From assembly GCF_003053745.1 (NCBI RefSeq), contig NZ_QAYE01000001.1, forward strand, positions 1 through 64,000: a DNA stretch of 64,000 nt, given 5' to 3'. Below the pieces are notes generated by a model, which ran no database searches, had not been told where the DNA came from, and worked only from the letters and a program-made list of their open reading frames with translations. Each line of letters begins with the position of its first letter. Position 1 is the stretch's first letter. The DNA is from Sphingomonas faeni (GTDB lineage Bacteria > Pseudomonadota > Alphaproteobacteria > Sphingomonadales > Sphingomonadaceae). Shown piece by piece: positions 39,106-48,208 of the stretch. Made by a program: the position numbers and the translations under genes.

Positions 39106-39786
39106 ATGGCAACCTCCTTCGACTCCACGCTGTCCAACCTCGGCATCACGCGCACGTCGACCGCCGCGGCGACCACCACGACCAAGTCGTCGACGTCGCT
39201 CGGCCAGTCCGATTTCCTGAAGCTGATGACCGCGCAGATGCAGAACCAGGACCCGTTCAACCCGGTCGACAACACCCAGATGGTCGCGCAGATGGCGCAG
39301 ATCTCGACCACCTCGGGTATCTCCGAGATGAACACGACGATGAAGGCGATCGCCGACAAGCTGGGCGTCACCAGCACCGGCGAAGCGCTCGGCTATGTCG
39401 GCAAGACCGTTCTGACCCCGGGCAGCACCGCTTACGGTCGCGCGGCCGGCGGTATCGCCGGTTCGATCGAGCTGGCCGGCGCCGCGACCGACGTCAACGT
39501 CACGATCAGCGACGCGAACGGCGCGGTCCTGAAGACCATGTCGCTCGGCAAGCAGGCCAAGGGCACGATCGGCTACGACTGGGACGGCAAGGACGCTGCC
39601 GGTGCGGAAACCGGCAACGGCCCGTTCACGGTGCAGGTCAACGCGCAGAACGCCGGCACCACGGTCGGCGCGACCAGCCTGGTCTGGGCCCCCGTCCAGT
39701 CGGTGTCGACCACCACCGGCGCCGCCATCCTCACGCTTCCCGGCCTCGGCGAAATCCCCGCCAGCGCCGTCCGCCAGATCGGCTGA
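39106..39786 (+). CDS. flgD: Flagellar hook capping protein FlgD
   Basis: A scaffold for hook assembly, removed once the hook is complete. It has 226 residues. The N-terminal QSDFLKLMTAQMQNQDPFNP and DNTQMVAQMAQISTTSGISE are family hallmarks. The C-terminal half has the tudor/FnIII-like beta domains (GKQAKGTIGYDWDGKDAAG). The threonine/serine-rich stretch at residues 15-32 is typical of this secreted protein. It starts 2 bp after flgC. Confidence 0.95.
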   Translation: MATSFDSTLSNLGITRTSTAAATTTTKSSTSLGQSDFLKLMTAQMQNQDPFNPVDNTQMVAQMAQISTTSGISEMNTTMKAIADKLGVTSTGEALGYVGKTVLTPGSTAYGRAAGGIAGSIELAGAATDVNVTISDANGAVLKTMSLGKQAKGTIGYDWDGKDAAGAETGNGPFTVQVNAQNAGTTVGATSLVWAPVQSVSTTTGAAILTLPGLGEIPASAVRQIG

Positions 39787-39814
39787 ACCCAGAGTTTCCA
39801 GGAGTTAAACCGCC

Positions 39815-41083
39815 ATGTCCTTCTACACTTCGCTCTCCGGTCTCCAGGCGTCGCAGGCTGAGATGTCGACGATCTCGCACAACCTCGCGAACGTCGCCAC
39901 CAACGGCTTCAAGAAGAGCCGCACCGAATTCGCCGACGTGATCGCCTCGAGCGTGTCGGTCGCGCCGTCGCAGCAGATCGGCTCGGGCGCGATCGTCCAG
40001 GCCAATCGCCAGCAGTTCGCACAGGGCAGCCTGATCCAGACCTCGAACAGCCTCGATCTCGCGGTGTCGGGCGACGGCTTCTTCGCGGTCAAGCCGAGCA
40101 TCGAATCCGCCTCGATCAATTATACGCGCAACGGCGGCTTCCTGGTCGACTCGAACCGCTACGTCGTCGATTCGCAGGGCTCACATCTGCAGGTGTTCCC
40201 GGTGGACGGCTCGGGCGCGGTGGTTGCGACGGGCTCCGATTCCGCGGTCAGCCTGCGCCTGCCGGAGACGAGCGGGACGCCGGTGCCGACTTCGGCGGTT
40301 ACGATGACCCTCAACCTCAACGCCAATTCGGCGCTGCCGACGACGGCGACGTTCGACCGGTTCGATCCGTCGAGCTACAACCAGTCCGCGCAGACCACGG
40401 TGTACGATGCCAGCGGCAACGCGATGACGCTGACCAACTATTTCAAGCGCACCTCGGCACCGACGACCACCAACGCGAACAGCACCTGGGAAGTCCACAG
40501 CTTCGTCGGCGACAAGGAGCTGACGACGAACGGCACCGCCGGGACGGCGATGACGTTCGACCCGACCGGCAAGATGACCGCGCCGACCGCCGCGATCAAG
40601 TTCGACCAGTTCACCACCGCGAACTCGACCGATCCGCAGGCGATCGCCTTCACCTTCGGCAGCGGCACGACGCAGCTGTCGAGCGCGTTCAACGTCGCCT
40701 CGCGGACGCAGGACGGCAAGGCGGTCGGCCAGATCCAGGGCGTGACGGTCGACGAGAAGGGCCTCGTCAATGCGAGCTTCTCGAACGGCGACACGCAGGT
40801 GCTCGGGCAGGTGATGCTCGCCAATTTCTCCAATCCCGAAGGCCTGCGCCAGCTCGGCAGCAGCTATTGGCAGTCGACCGGCATCTCCGGCTCGGCGAAG
40901 CTCGGCTCGGCGGACACCAACGGCTTCGGCAAGCTGATGTCGGGGACGATCGAGGGATCGAACGTCGACATCACCGAGGAGCTGGTCAACCTGATCGCGG
41001 CACAGCGCAATTTCCAGGCGAACTCGAAGGCCTTGGATACGGCCAACCAGATCTCCGAAACCATCTTCAACATCCGCAGCTAA
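39815..41083 (+). CDS. flgE: Flagellar hook protein FlgE
   Basis: The main hook subunit, 422 residues, a typical length. N-terminal SFYTSLSGLQASQAEMSTIS with the rod/hook motif HNLANVATNGFKKSRTEFAD, a central FlgE-specific beta domain, and C-terminal SNVDITEELVNLIAAQRNFQ ANSKALDTA. AGGAG lies 9 bp before the ATG. Exported through the flagellar gate and assembled under the FlgD cap. Confidence 0.96.
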   Translation: MSFYTSLSGLQASQAEMSTISHNLANVATNGFKKSRTEFADVIASSVSVAPSQQIGSGAIVQANRQQFAQGSLIQTSNSLDLAVSGDGFFAVKPSIESASINYTRNGGFLVDSNRYVVDSQGSHLQVFPVDGSGAVVATGSDSAVSLRLPETSGTPVPTSAVTMTLNLNANSALPTTATFDRFDPSSYNQSAQTTVYDASGNAMTLTNYFKRTSAPTTTNANSTWEVHSFVGDKELTTNGTAGTAMTFDPTGKMTAPTAAIKFDQFTTANSTDPQAIAFTFGSGTTQLSSAFNVASRTQDGKAVGQIQGVTVDEKGLVNASFSNGDTQVLGQVMLANFSNPEGLRQLGSSYWQSTGISGSAKLGSADTNGFGKLMSGTIEGSNVDITEELVNLIAAQRNFQANSKALDTANQISETIFNIRS

Positions 41084-41107
41084 GCAAGAGCGAGCAGGGG
41101 ACCCTGA

Positions 41108-41860
41108 ATGGACAAGCTGGTCTACACCGCGGCGACGGGCCTGCGCGCGCACATGGCGGCGCAGGCGGCGATCGCCAACAACATGGCGAACGCGTCGACC
41201 ACCGGCTTCCGCGCCGATCGCGTGGTGTTCGACCGGCTGAACCTGAAGGGCGACGGCTCGACGATCGAGGCGCGCGCGCCGACGTCGGAAGAGGTGACCG
41301 ACGCCGATCGCTCGCCCGGCGCGATCCAGTTGACCGGGCGTCCGCTCGACGTTGCGATCACCGGCACTACCGTGTGGCTGGCGGTGCAGGCGTCGGACGG
41401 CTCCGAGGCGTACACGCGGCGCGGTGATCTGGAGGTCGCGCCATCGGGCGTGCTGCAGACCGGCGATGGGCATCCGGTGATCGGCTCGGGGGGGCCGATC
41501 ACCTTGCCACCCTATCAGTCGCTGACGATCTCGGCCGACGGGACGATCTCGATCGTGCCGCAGGGCGGCGACGCGAAGGATGCGCAGGTGATCGACAAGC
41601 TCAAGCTCGCCGACACCAAGGGGTCGGATACCGTGAAGGGCCTCGACAATCTGCTGCGCGTGCGCGGCGGCGGGGCGTTGCCCGAGGATATGGACGCGAA
41701 GGTTCAGGGCGGCGCGATCGAAGGATCGAACGTCAACATGACGCAGGCGCTGGTCGACATGATCGAGAACCAGCGCAGCTACGAAGTCCAGGCCAACATG
41801 ATGAAATCCGCCAAGGAAATCGACGAGAGCGGTGCATCGCTGATGCGCCTGCCGAGCTAG
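41108..41860 (+). CDS. flgF: Flagellar basal-body rod protein FlgF
   Basis: A proximal rod subunit of 250 residues. KLVYTAATGLRAHMAAQAAI followed by NNMANASTTGFRADRVVFD is the FlgF/FlgG-type N-terminus, with FlgF placement between flgE and flgG. The C-terminus has GSNVNMTQALVDMIENQRSY. AGGGGA is upstream. Confidence 0.94.
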   Translation: MDKLVYTAATGLRAHMAAQAAIANNMANASTTGFRADRVVFDRLNLKGDGSTIEARAPTSEEVTDADRSPGAIQLTGRPLDVAITGTTVWLAVQASDGSEAYTRRGDLEVAPSGVLQTGDGHPVIGSGGPITLPPYQSLTISADGTISIVPQGGDAKDAQVIDKLKLADTKGSDTVKGLDNLLRVRGGGALPEDMDAKVQGGAIEGSNVNMTQALVDMIENQRSYEVQANMMKSAKEIDESGASLMRLPS

Positions 41861-41873
41861 AAGGAACAGACGA

Positions 41874-42662
41874 ATGTCATCCGCAGCCATGCATATCGCG
41901 CGCACCGGGCTCGACGCCCAGGACATGCGCATGCGCGTCATCTCGAACAACCTCGCCAACGTGAACACCACGGGCTTCAAGAAGGACCGTGCGGCGTTCG
42001 AGACGCTCGCCTACCAGACCGTCACGACGCCCGGCACGCAGAGCACCGCCGAGACCAAATACGCGACCGGGCTCAACCTCGGCACCGGCGTCCGTATCCA
42101 GGGCACCGCGCGCATCGACACGCAGGGCGCGATGCAGACGACCGGCAACAGCCTCGATCTCGCACTCGACGGCGACGGCTATTTCCAGGTGCAGATGCCC
42201 GGCGGCACGCTCGGCTACACCCGCGCCGGCAATTTCTCGCGCTCCGCCGAGGGCCTGCTGGTCACCAGCGAAGGCTATCAGGTGCAGCCCGGCATCACCG
42301 TGCCCGAGGGGACGACCGGGATCACGATCGGCCGCGACGGCACCGTGTCGGCGATGGTCCCCGGCCAGACCGAGGCGTCGCAGATCGGCCAGATCCAGGT
42401 CGCCAGCTTCCCGAACGGGGCAGGGCTCCAGGCGACCGGCGACAATTATCTCGTCGAGACCGCAGCCAGCGGCGCGGCGAACGTCGGCGTTGCCGGCCAG
42501 GACGGTCGCGGCGGCATCAAGCAGGGCATGCTCGAGGCGTCGAACGTCAACGTCGTCGAGGAACTGGTCGACATGATCGAGACCCAGCGCGCGTACGAGG
42601 TCAATTCGAAGATGATCTCGGCGACCGATGACATGCTCAAATACGTCAACCAGAACCTGTGA
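41874..42662 (+). CDS. flgG: Flagellar basal-body rod protein FlgG
   Basis: The distal rod subunit, 262 residues, the standard length. The N-terminus reads AAMHIARTGLDAQDMRMRVI SNNLANVNTTGFKKDRAAF, and the C-terminal end is EELVDMIETQRAYEVNSKMI. The AAGGA ribosome site is 6-7 bp upstream. Its stop overlaps the flgH start. Confidence 0.96.
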   Translation: MSSAAMHIARTGLDAQDMRMRVISNNLANVNTTGFKKDRAAFETLAYQTVTTPGTQSTAETKYATGLNLGTGVRIQGTARIDTQGAMQTTGNSLDLALDGDGYFQVQMPGGTLGYTRAGNFSRSAEGLLVTSEGYQVQPGITVPEGTTGITIGRDGTVSAMVPGQTEASQIGQIQVASFPNGAGLQATGDNYLVETAASGAANVGVAGQDGRGGIKQGMLEASNVNVVEELVDMIETQRAYEVNSKMISATDDMLKYVNQNL

Positions 42663-43354
42663 TGCGCACCGTCTCAACTTCGCTCGCCGCCCTCGCCGCG
42701 ATCCTCGCCCCGATCCTCGCTGCGTCTTCGGCAGACGCCAGCCTGTTCGGCAAGAAGGCGCCGCCCGAGGATTTCTCGGTCGCGCGGCCGTTGCCGGTCC
42801 AGCCGGTGCCGGTCGTCGCCACCGGCTCAATCTTCCAGGCGCAGGACGGCTATGCCGCGCTGTACGAAGGCTGGCGCGCGCGCAAGGTCGGCGATCCGCT
42901 GACGATCGTGCTGGTCGAGCGCACTGCGGCGTCGAAGTCGTCGGGCTCGAAGCTCGACAGCAACGGCTCGGGCAGCATCACGCCGCCGACCACGGGCTTC
43001 CTCAACCTGTTCAACAAGAGCGACGCGACGCTCAGCGGCGGGCGTAGTTTCAACGGCACCGGCGCGGCCGACCAGACGAACTCGCTGTCGGGCGAAGTCA
43101 GCGTGACGGTCGCGCAAGTCTATCCCAACGGGACGATGCTGGTGCAGGGGCAGAAGCGCGTCACGCTCAACCGCGGCGACGAGTTCCTGAAGATCAAGGG
43201 GCTGGTCCGCACTGCCGACGTCGACCGCGATAACCGCGTGCTGTCGACGCGGGTCGCCGACGCGCAGATCTCGTACACCGGCAAGGGCGACGTCGCCCGC
43301 GCCGGCCGCCAAGGGTGGCTCAGCCGCTTCTTCTCCGTCGTCAGCCCGTTTTGA
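42662..43354 (+). CDS. flgH: Flagellar L-ring protein FlgH without a lipobox
   Basis: The outer-membrane bushing protein, 230 residues from the ATG at 42662 (TGATG overlap; a GTG at 42659 is also possible). The family body is clear: GDPLTIVLVERTAASKSSGS, LSGEVSVTVAQVYPNGTMLV, NRVLSTRVADAQISYTGKGD. FlgH is normally a lipoprotein, but the signal region (LAAILAPILAASSADASLFG) contains no cysteine, and I see none in the whole protein. A standard signal peptidase I site (ASSADAS) is more likely. The flgI gene follows after a 179-bp gap with a repeat. Confidence 0.93.
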   Translation: MRTVSTSLAALAAILAPILAASSADASLFGKKAPPEDFSVARPLPVQPVPVVATGSIFQAQDGYAALYEGWRARKVGDPLTIVLVERTAASKSSGSKLDSNGSGSITPPTTGFLNLFNKSDATLSGGRSFNGTGAADQTNSLSGEVSVTVAQVYPNGTMLVQGQKRVTLNRGDEFLKIKGLVRTADVDRDNRVLSTRVADAQISYTGKGDVARAGRQGWLSRFFSVVSPF

Positions 43355-43368
43355 TGCGTCTCCCCCAG

Positions 43369-43517
43369 CCGTTCGTCCTGAGTAGAGACCGAGTAGTGCC
43401 GAAGGCGCGTACCGAGGGCTCGTATCGAAGGACAGGTTGGGATGCGGAACCCATGCTTCGATACGCACCCTCGATACGCCGCTGCGCGCCTACTCGCTCG
43501 CTACTCAGCACGAACGG
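43369..43517. repeat. Long inverted-repeat element between flgH and flgI
   Basis: Outer arms CCGTTCGTCCTGAGTAG (43369-43385) and its inverse at 43501-43517 differ at one base. Inner inverted segments (CGTATCGAAG/CTTCGATACG) give a nested structure. It is a further repeat family, unlike the REPIN-type elements elsewhere, and it interrupts the flg operon without an obvious terminator. Confidence 0.75.
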
Positions 43518-43533
43518 TAAAGGACTAAAGACC

Positions 43534-44640
43534 GTGTTTCGTACTTTCGCAGGTCTCCTCACCACCCTCCTGGCATCCCTCCTGATCGCTGCGCCGGCCT
43601 CCGCCGACCGGATCAAGGACCTTGGCGGGTTCCAGGGTATCCGTTCGAACCAGCTGACCGGCTACGGCATCGTCGTCGGCCTGCCAGGCACGGGCGACGA
43701 TAATCTCGAATACACCGTGCAGTCGCTAAAGGCCGTCGCGTCACGCTTCGGGCTGCAGCTGCCGCCATCGGCGAACCCCGGCATGAAAAACGCGGCGGTC
43801 GTGATGATCACCGCCGAACTGCCGCCGTTCGCCAAGCCCGGCCAGCGGCTCGACATCACCGTCGCATCGATGGGCAAGGCCAAGTCGCTTCGCGGCGGCA
43901 GCCTCATCATGACGCCGCTGCTCGGTGCCGATAACCAGATCTACGCGATGGCACAGGGCAACCTGGCGGTCGGCGGGCTCGGCGCGGAAGGCGCGGACGG
44001 GTCGAAGATCGTCGTCAACGTGCCCTCGACCGGACGCATCCCCGAGGGTGCGACCGTCGAACGCGCGGTCGCGACCGGGTTCGACAGCGCGCCGACGCTC
44101 ACCTTCAACCTTGCACGCGCCGATTTCACCACCGCGCAGAACGTTGCCGGTGCGATCAACTCGAAATTGGGCTTCGGCAGCGCGCAGGCGATCGACGCGG
44201 TCTCGGTCGCGGTTCGTGCGCCGATCGGTGCCGACATCCGCGCGACGCTGATGTCGACGATCGAGAATCTCGACGTCGTCTCCGCCGAGCCCTCCGCCAA
44301 GGTGATCGTCAACGCGCGCACCGGCACCGTGGTCATCAACTCGGCGGTCCGGGTCGGTCCGGCGGCGATCACGCACGGCAAGATGACGGTGCGGATCGAC
44401 GAGAAGCCGCAGGTCAGCCAGCCCGCGCCGTTCAGCCAGGGCCAGACCGCGATCGTCCCGAACAGCCGCGTCGCGGTCGAGGAGGAGCGTCGCCCGATGT
44501 TCCTGCTCAACCCCGGCCCCAAGCTTGCCGACATCGTCAAGGCGGTGAACGCGATCGGCGCGTCGCCGGCCGATCTGGTCGCGATCCTAGAGGCGCTGAA
44601 GGAAGCCGGCGCGCTCAAAGCCGAGTTGATCGTCCTGTGA
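43534..44640 (+). CDS. flgI: Flagellar P-ring protein FlgI
   Basis: The periplasmic ring protein around the rod, 368 residues from GTG 43534. The frame extends upstream only through the repeat. A signal peptide (FAGLLTTLLASLLIAAPASA) precedes the canonical DRIKDLGGFQGIRSNQLTGY GIVVGLPGTGDD. The C-terminus has LNPGPKLADIVKAVNAIGAS. AAGGA lies 10 bp upstream. The P ring is assembled with FlgA, which is encoded elsewhere in the window. Confidence 0.95.
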   Translation: MFRTFAGLLTTLLASLLIAAPASADRIKDLGGFQGIRSNQLTGYGIVVGLPGTGDDNLEYTVQSLKAVASRFGLQLPPSANPGMKNAAVVMITAELPPFAKPGQRLDITVASMGKAKSLRGGSLIMTPLLGADNQIYAMAQGNLAVGGLGAEGADGSKIVVNVPSTGRIPEGATVERAVATGFDSAPTLTFNLARADFTTAQNVAGAINSKLGFGSAQAIDAVSVAVRAPIGADIRATLMSTIENLDVVSAEPSAKVIVNARTGTVVINSAVRVGPAAITHGKMTVRIDEKPQVSQPAPFSQGQTAIVPNSRVAVEEERRPMFLLNPGPKLADIVKAVNAIGASPADLVAILEALKEAGALKAELIVL

Positions 44641-44960
44641 GCCCGCTTTCCACACCCGCCCCGACGACCGGCATCTCGACGGATACGAGCCGCCTCAAGT
44701 CGAAGGACAATCTCGACAAGGCAGGCGAGAAGTTCGAGGCGGTCTTCACCGGCATGATGCTGAAGAGCATGCGCCAGGCGAAACTCGCCGATCCGCTGTT
44801 CGATTCGAAGGCGATCGACACCTTCACCGACATGCAGGACGGGCTGATCGCGAAGTCGATGGCGGAGCACACGCCGCTCGGCATCGGCAAGGCGATGACC
44901 GATTTTCTCGCCAAATCTCAATCCGATCTTAACCAGGGTGCGGCAGACTCGCCGCCATGA
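44637..44960 (+). CDS. flgJ: Rod-binding protein FlgJ, short form
   Basis: A 107-residue protein equal to the N-terminal rod-scaffold half of enteric FlgJ: DKAGEKFEAVFTGMMLKSMR, DTFTDMQDGLIAKSMAEHTP LGIGKAM. The muramidase half is absent, as in many alphaproteobacteria. The separate transglycosylase at 34248-35105 probably supplies that activity. The GTG start overlaps the flgI stop, and the stop overlaps the flgK start. Confidence 0.92.
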   Translation: MSPLSTPAPTTGISTDTSRLKSKDNLDKAGEKFEAVFTGMMLKSMRQAKLADPLFDSKAIDTFTDMQDGLIAKSMAEHTPLGIGKAMTDFLAKSQSDLNQGAADSPP

Positions 44961-46303
44961 GCGATCTCCTTTCGATCGGCGCCTCGGGCGTGCGCGCGTA
45001 CCAGACCGCGCTGTCCACGGTGTCGGAGAACATCGCGAACACCGGCAATGCGGGCTATACAAGGCGGACGACTACGCTCTCCGAAGTGTCGTCGGTCAAT
45101 GGCGGGCTGAACGCGCAAAAGTCGGTCAGCAGCAACGGCGTCACGGTCACGGGGATCGGCCGCAGCGCCGACGCATACCGCTCGCAGGCGGTCCGCTCGG
45201 CCGGCACCGATCTCGCCAAGACAGAAGCCGGCGTCACCTGGATGAACCGGATAGAGACGGCGCTGGGCAACAACCAGCTCGGCGACCGGCTCACCAGCTT
45301 CTTCATGTCCGCCCAGAAACTCGCCGCCGATCCGACCTCGGAGCCGGCGCGGGCGGTGATGCTCGAATCGGCCGGCACGGCGGCGGCGGCGTTCACCGCG
45401 ACCGGCGCGGCGCTCGATACCGCGGCCGCCGATCTCGATTCGACCGCGTCGCAGGCGGTGCAGTCGCTCAATGCGCTCGGCACCGCGCTTGCCAAGATCA
45501 ACGACGGCATCGCGCGCACCGCGCCGGGATCGTCGACCGCTGCACAACTCGCCGACCAACGCGATCAGGTGCTCGAGCAGATGAGCACGATCACCGACAT
45601 CAATACCTCGTTCGACGATCTGGGGCGGACGACCGTCCGGCTCGGTGGCGCGGCGGGCTCGGTATTCGTCGCGGGCGGCGAGAGCGCGCAGGCGTCCTAT
45701 GCGCGCAACGACGAGGGCGCAGTCCAGTTCGCGGTGACGCGCGGCAACGTCACGTCTGCGCTGTCGCCAACCGGTGGCGCGCTCGCCGGGTTCGCGGAAG
45801 GGGCGCAGCGTATCGCCGCGGCGCGCGGGTCGCTGAACGCGATCGCCACCGACTTCAAGAGCAAGATCAACGCGGTGCAGGCGCAGGGCCGCGACCTCGA
45901 CGGCAATGCGGGGGCTGCGATGTTCGCCACCGGTGGCACGCCGACCGACATCTCGGTCGCACTCGCCGATGGACGCGGGATCGCTGCGGCGAGCGCGACC
46001 GGCGGCAAGCGCGACGCATCCAATCTCTCCGCGTTGCAAGGAGTGCGCAGCAGCGGTGGCTTCGAAACGCGCACCACGACGCTGATCGCCGGCAACGCCG
46101 CCGCGCTCGAACAGCGCAAGGTGGTCGCCGATGCGCAGGGCGCGATCCGCGACGGTGCGGTCAGTTCGCTCGCGTCGTCGTCGGGTGTCGATCTCGATAG
46201 CGAGGCGGTCGACCTGCTCCGCTTCCAGCAGGCCTATCAGGCGTCGAGCCGCGTGATCCAGGCCGCGCGCGACACGTTCCAGACCATCCTCGATCTACGG
46301 TAA
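44957..46303 (+). CDS. flgK: Hook-filament junction protein FlgK
   Basis: Hook-associated protein 1, 448 residues. The N-terminus is DLLSIGASGVRAYQTALSTV SENIANTGNAGYTRRTTTLS, and the C-terminal end is DLLRFQQAYQASSRVIQAAR. The central domain is short compared with enteric FlgK. It is the penultimate gene of the flg operon, overlapping flgJ. Confidence 0.95.
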   Translation: MSDLLSIGASGVRAYQTALSTVSENIANTGNAGYTRRTTTLSEVSSVNGGLNAQKSVSSNGVTVTGIGRSADAYRSQAVRSAGTDLAKTEAGVTWMNRIETALGNNQLGDRLTSFFMSAQKLAADPTSEPARAVMLESAGTAAAAFTATGAALDTAAADLDSTASQAVQSLNALGTALAKINDGIARTAPGSSTAAQLADQRDQVLEQMSTITDINTSFDDLGRTTVRLGGAAGSVFVAGGESAQASYARNDEGAVQFAVTRGNVTSALSPTGGALAGFAEGAQRIAAARGSLNAIATDFKSKINAVQAQGRDLDGNAGAAMFATGGTPTDISVALADGRGIAAASATGGKRDASNLSALQGVRSSGGFETRTTTLIAGNAAALEQRKVVADAQGAIRDGAVSSLASSSGVDLDSEAVDLLRFQQAYQASSRVIQAARDTFQTILDLR

Positions 46304-46308
46304 CGCCC

Positions 46309-47229
46309 ATGCAGATCGCGACTCGCCTCTTCTACGATCGCGCTTCGGCGTCGATGACTTCGCTCGGCGCCAAGGCGGAGTCGTTGCAGAACCAGATCTC
46401 GACCGGGACCAAGCTGTCGACGCCGTCGTCGGACAGCGCCGCGTATCAGCGGCTTGCCGGGATCAAGCGCGATGCGGTCGACGACAAGGCTTATGCCGCC
46501 AATCTCGGCACCGCCGAATCGGTGTTGAAGCAGGGCGACACCAGCCTCTCCGCGATCAGCGACCAGTTGCAGAGCGCGACCGAGCTGGTGACGCAGGCGA
46601 AGACCGGCACGCTGAACGCGGCGAACCGCAAGGCGATCGGCGAGCAGATCGCGGGCTTGGTCGCGACGCTAACCAATCTCGCCAACGCCAAAGACGCGCG
46701 CGGGCAGGCGCTTTTTGGCGGCGCCGACGGTGCGCCTGCGGTCGCTGCGGGCGGGACCTACGCGCTCGCGTCGAAGCCGGTGTCGGGCATCCCGATCGGC
46801 GACGGCCAGACCGTCCAGGCGAACGAGACCGCGGCGCGCATTTTCACCGTCGGCGGCAAGGCCAGGCCCGATGGCAGCATCGAGGGCGGTACTAATACGC
46901 TGGCGATGCTCTCGGCGATCGCGACGGCGCTGCAATCGGACGATTTCAAGGCGAGTTCGCTCGATTCGTCGCTCGCCGACATCACCGCCGCGTCGGATCA
47001 GGTGTCGACGGTGCAGGCCTCGCTCGGGGCTCGCGCCGCGCGTGTCGATCTGGAGGCATCGCGGCTGACCGATGTCGCCGCCGACCGCGAGGCGACCCGG
47101 TCGGGATTGGAGGATACCGACATCACCACGACGGTGGTCGAGTTGCAGAAGACGATGACGATCCTGTCGGCGACGCAGGCGAGCTTCTCGAAGCTCTCGG
47201 CGCTGTCGCTGTTCGATTATCTGCGCTGA
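46309..47229 (+). CDS. flgL: Hook-filament junction protein FlgL
   Basis: Hook-associated protein 3, 306 residues, with flagellin-like D0/D1 ends: ATRLFYDRASASMTSLGAKA, SLQNQISTGTKLSTPSSDSA, and C-terminal TVVELQKTMTILSATQASFS. It starts 5 bp after flgK and ends the flg operon. No clear terminator separates it from motA. Confidence 0.95.
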   Translation: MQIATRLFYDRASASMTSLGAKAESLQNQISTGTKLSTPSSDSAAYQRLAGIKRDAVDDKAYAANLGTAESVLKQGDTSLSAISDQLQSATELVTQAKTGTLNAANRKAIGEQIAGLVATLTNLANAKDARGQALFGGADGAPAVAAGGTYALASKPVSGIPIGDGQTVQANETAARIFTVGGKARPDGSIEGGTNTLAMLSAIATALQSDDFKASSLDSSLADITAASDQVSTVQASLGARAARVDLEASRLTDVAADREATRSGLEDTDITTTVVELQKTMTILSATQASFSKLSALSLFDYLR

Positions 47230-47257
47230 TCCGAATTTAATCGCGCGCGACGTCGTC

Positions 47258-47279
47258 TTGGTAACCGGTTGGCTACCAA
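47258..47279. promoter_or_regulatory. Small dyad in the flgL-motA gap
   Basis: TTGGTA and TACCAA flank a 10-bp centre within the 111-bp gap. No sigma-28 or sigma-54 element was found here, so how motAB is expressed is unclear; read-through from the flg operon is possible. Confidence 0.25.
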
Positions 47280-47340
47280 AGGCGGTTAATTCTGTGGCGA
47301 CGCAAGAGCCGCCATCGGCCCTGGGGGAATTTCGAACACC

Positions 47341-48204
47341 ATGTTTCCGGTCATCGGCATCGTCGTCCTGCTCGTCATGGTGTTTGGCGGATTCGCGTTC
47401 ACCGGCGGCGCGCTTGGCCCCGTCATGGAGGCGATCCCGCACGAGATGCTGATCATCGGTGGTGCCGCCGCCGGTGCGCTGATCATCGGCAATTCGGGCA
47501 AGGAGCTGAAGGGGCTCGGCGCGGGGCTCGGGAAAGTCTTCAAGGGGCCCAAGTACAAGAAGCAGGATTATCTCGACGTCATCTTCCTCGTCAGCAAGCT
47601 GATGAAGATGCTGCGGATGGACGGGCCGATCGCGCTCGAGCCGCATGTCGAGGATCCGCAGTCTTCGGCCGTATTCGCCGAATATCCGAAGCTCCTGAAG
47701 GACAAGGCGCTCGTCAACCTGATCGCCGATACGCTGCGCCTCGTCGTGGTGTCGTCGGGGACGCTCGACGTGCATGCGGTCGAGGAGGTGATGGATCACT
47801 CGATCAAGACGCACCACCACGAGGAGGAGGCGGCGCACGGGACGCTCGCGAGCCTCGCCGACGCGCTGCCGGCGCTCGGGATCGTCGCCGCGGTGCTCGG
47901 CGTGGTGAAGACGATGGGCTCGATCGACAAGCCGCCGTCGATCCTCGGTGCGATGATCGGTTCGGCGCTGGTCGGCACGTTCATGGGCGTGCTGCTCGCC
48001 TACGGCATCGTCGCGCCGCTCGCGAACCGGTTGAAGCAGGTGCTCGATGCCGATGCGTCGATCTACGACGTCGTGAAGCAGATCATCATCGCCTCGCTCC
48101 ACGGCCATCCGCAGCCGCTGGTGATCGAGGCCGCGCGCTCGGGCATCGCACACAAGAATCAGCCGGGCTTCGCCGAAGTCTTCGACGGCTTGCGCGGGAA
48201 GTAA
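47341..48204 (+). CDS. motA: Flagellar stator protein MotA
   Basis: A proton-channel subunit of the main stator, 287 residues, the standard length. Two N-terminal helices (FPVIGIVVLLVMVFGGFAFT, LIIGGAAAGALIIGNSG), a cytoplasmic loop that contacts FliG, and two channel helices with the conserved prolines (ADALPALGIVAAVLGVVKTM, LAYGIVAPLANRLKQ). It pairs with motB 4 bp downstream. Confidence 0.95.
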   Translation: MFPVIGIVVLLVMVFGGFAFTGGALGPVMEAIPHEMLIIGGAAAGALIIGNSGKELKGLGAGLGKVFKGPKYKKQDYLDVIFLVSKLMKMLRMDGPIALEPHVEDPQSSAVFAEYPKLLKDKALVNLIADTLRLVVVSSGTLDVHAVEEVMDHSIKTHHHEEEAAHGTLASLADALPALGIVAAVLGVVKTMGSIDKPPSILGAMIGSALVGTFMGVLLAYGIVAPLANRLKQVLDADASIYDVVKQIIIASLHGHPQPLVIEAARSGIAHKNQPGFAEVFDGLRGK

Positions 48205-48208
48205 TTCA

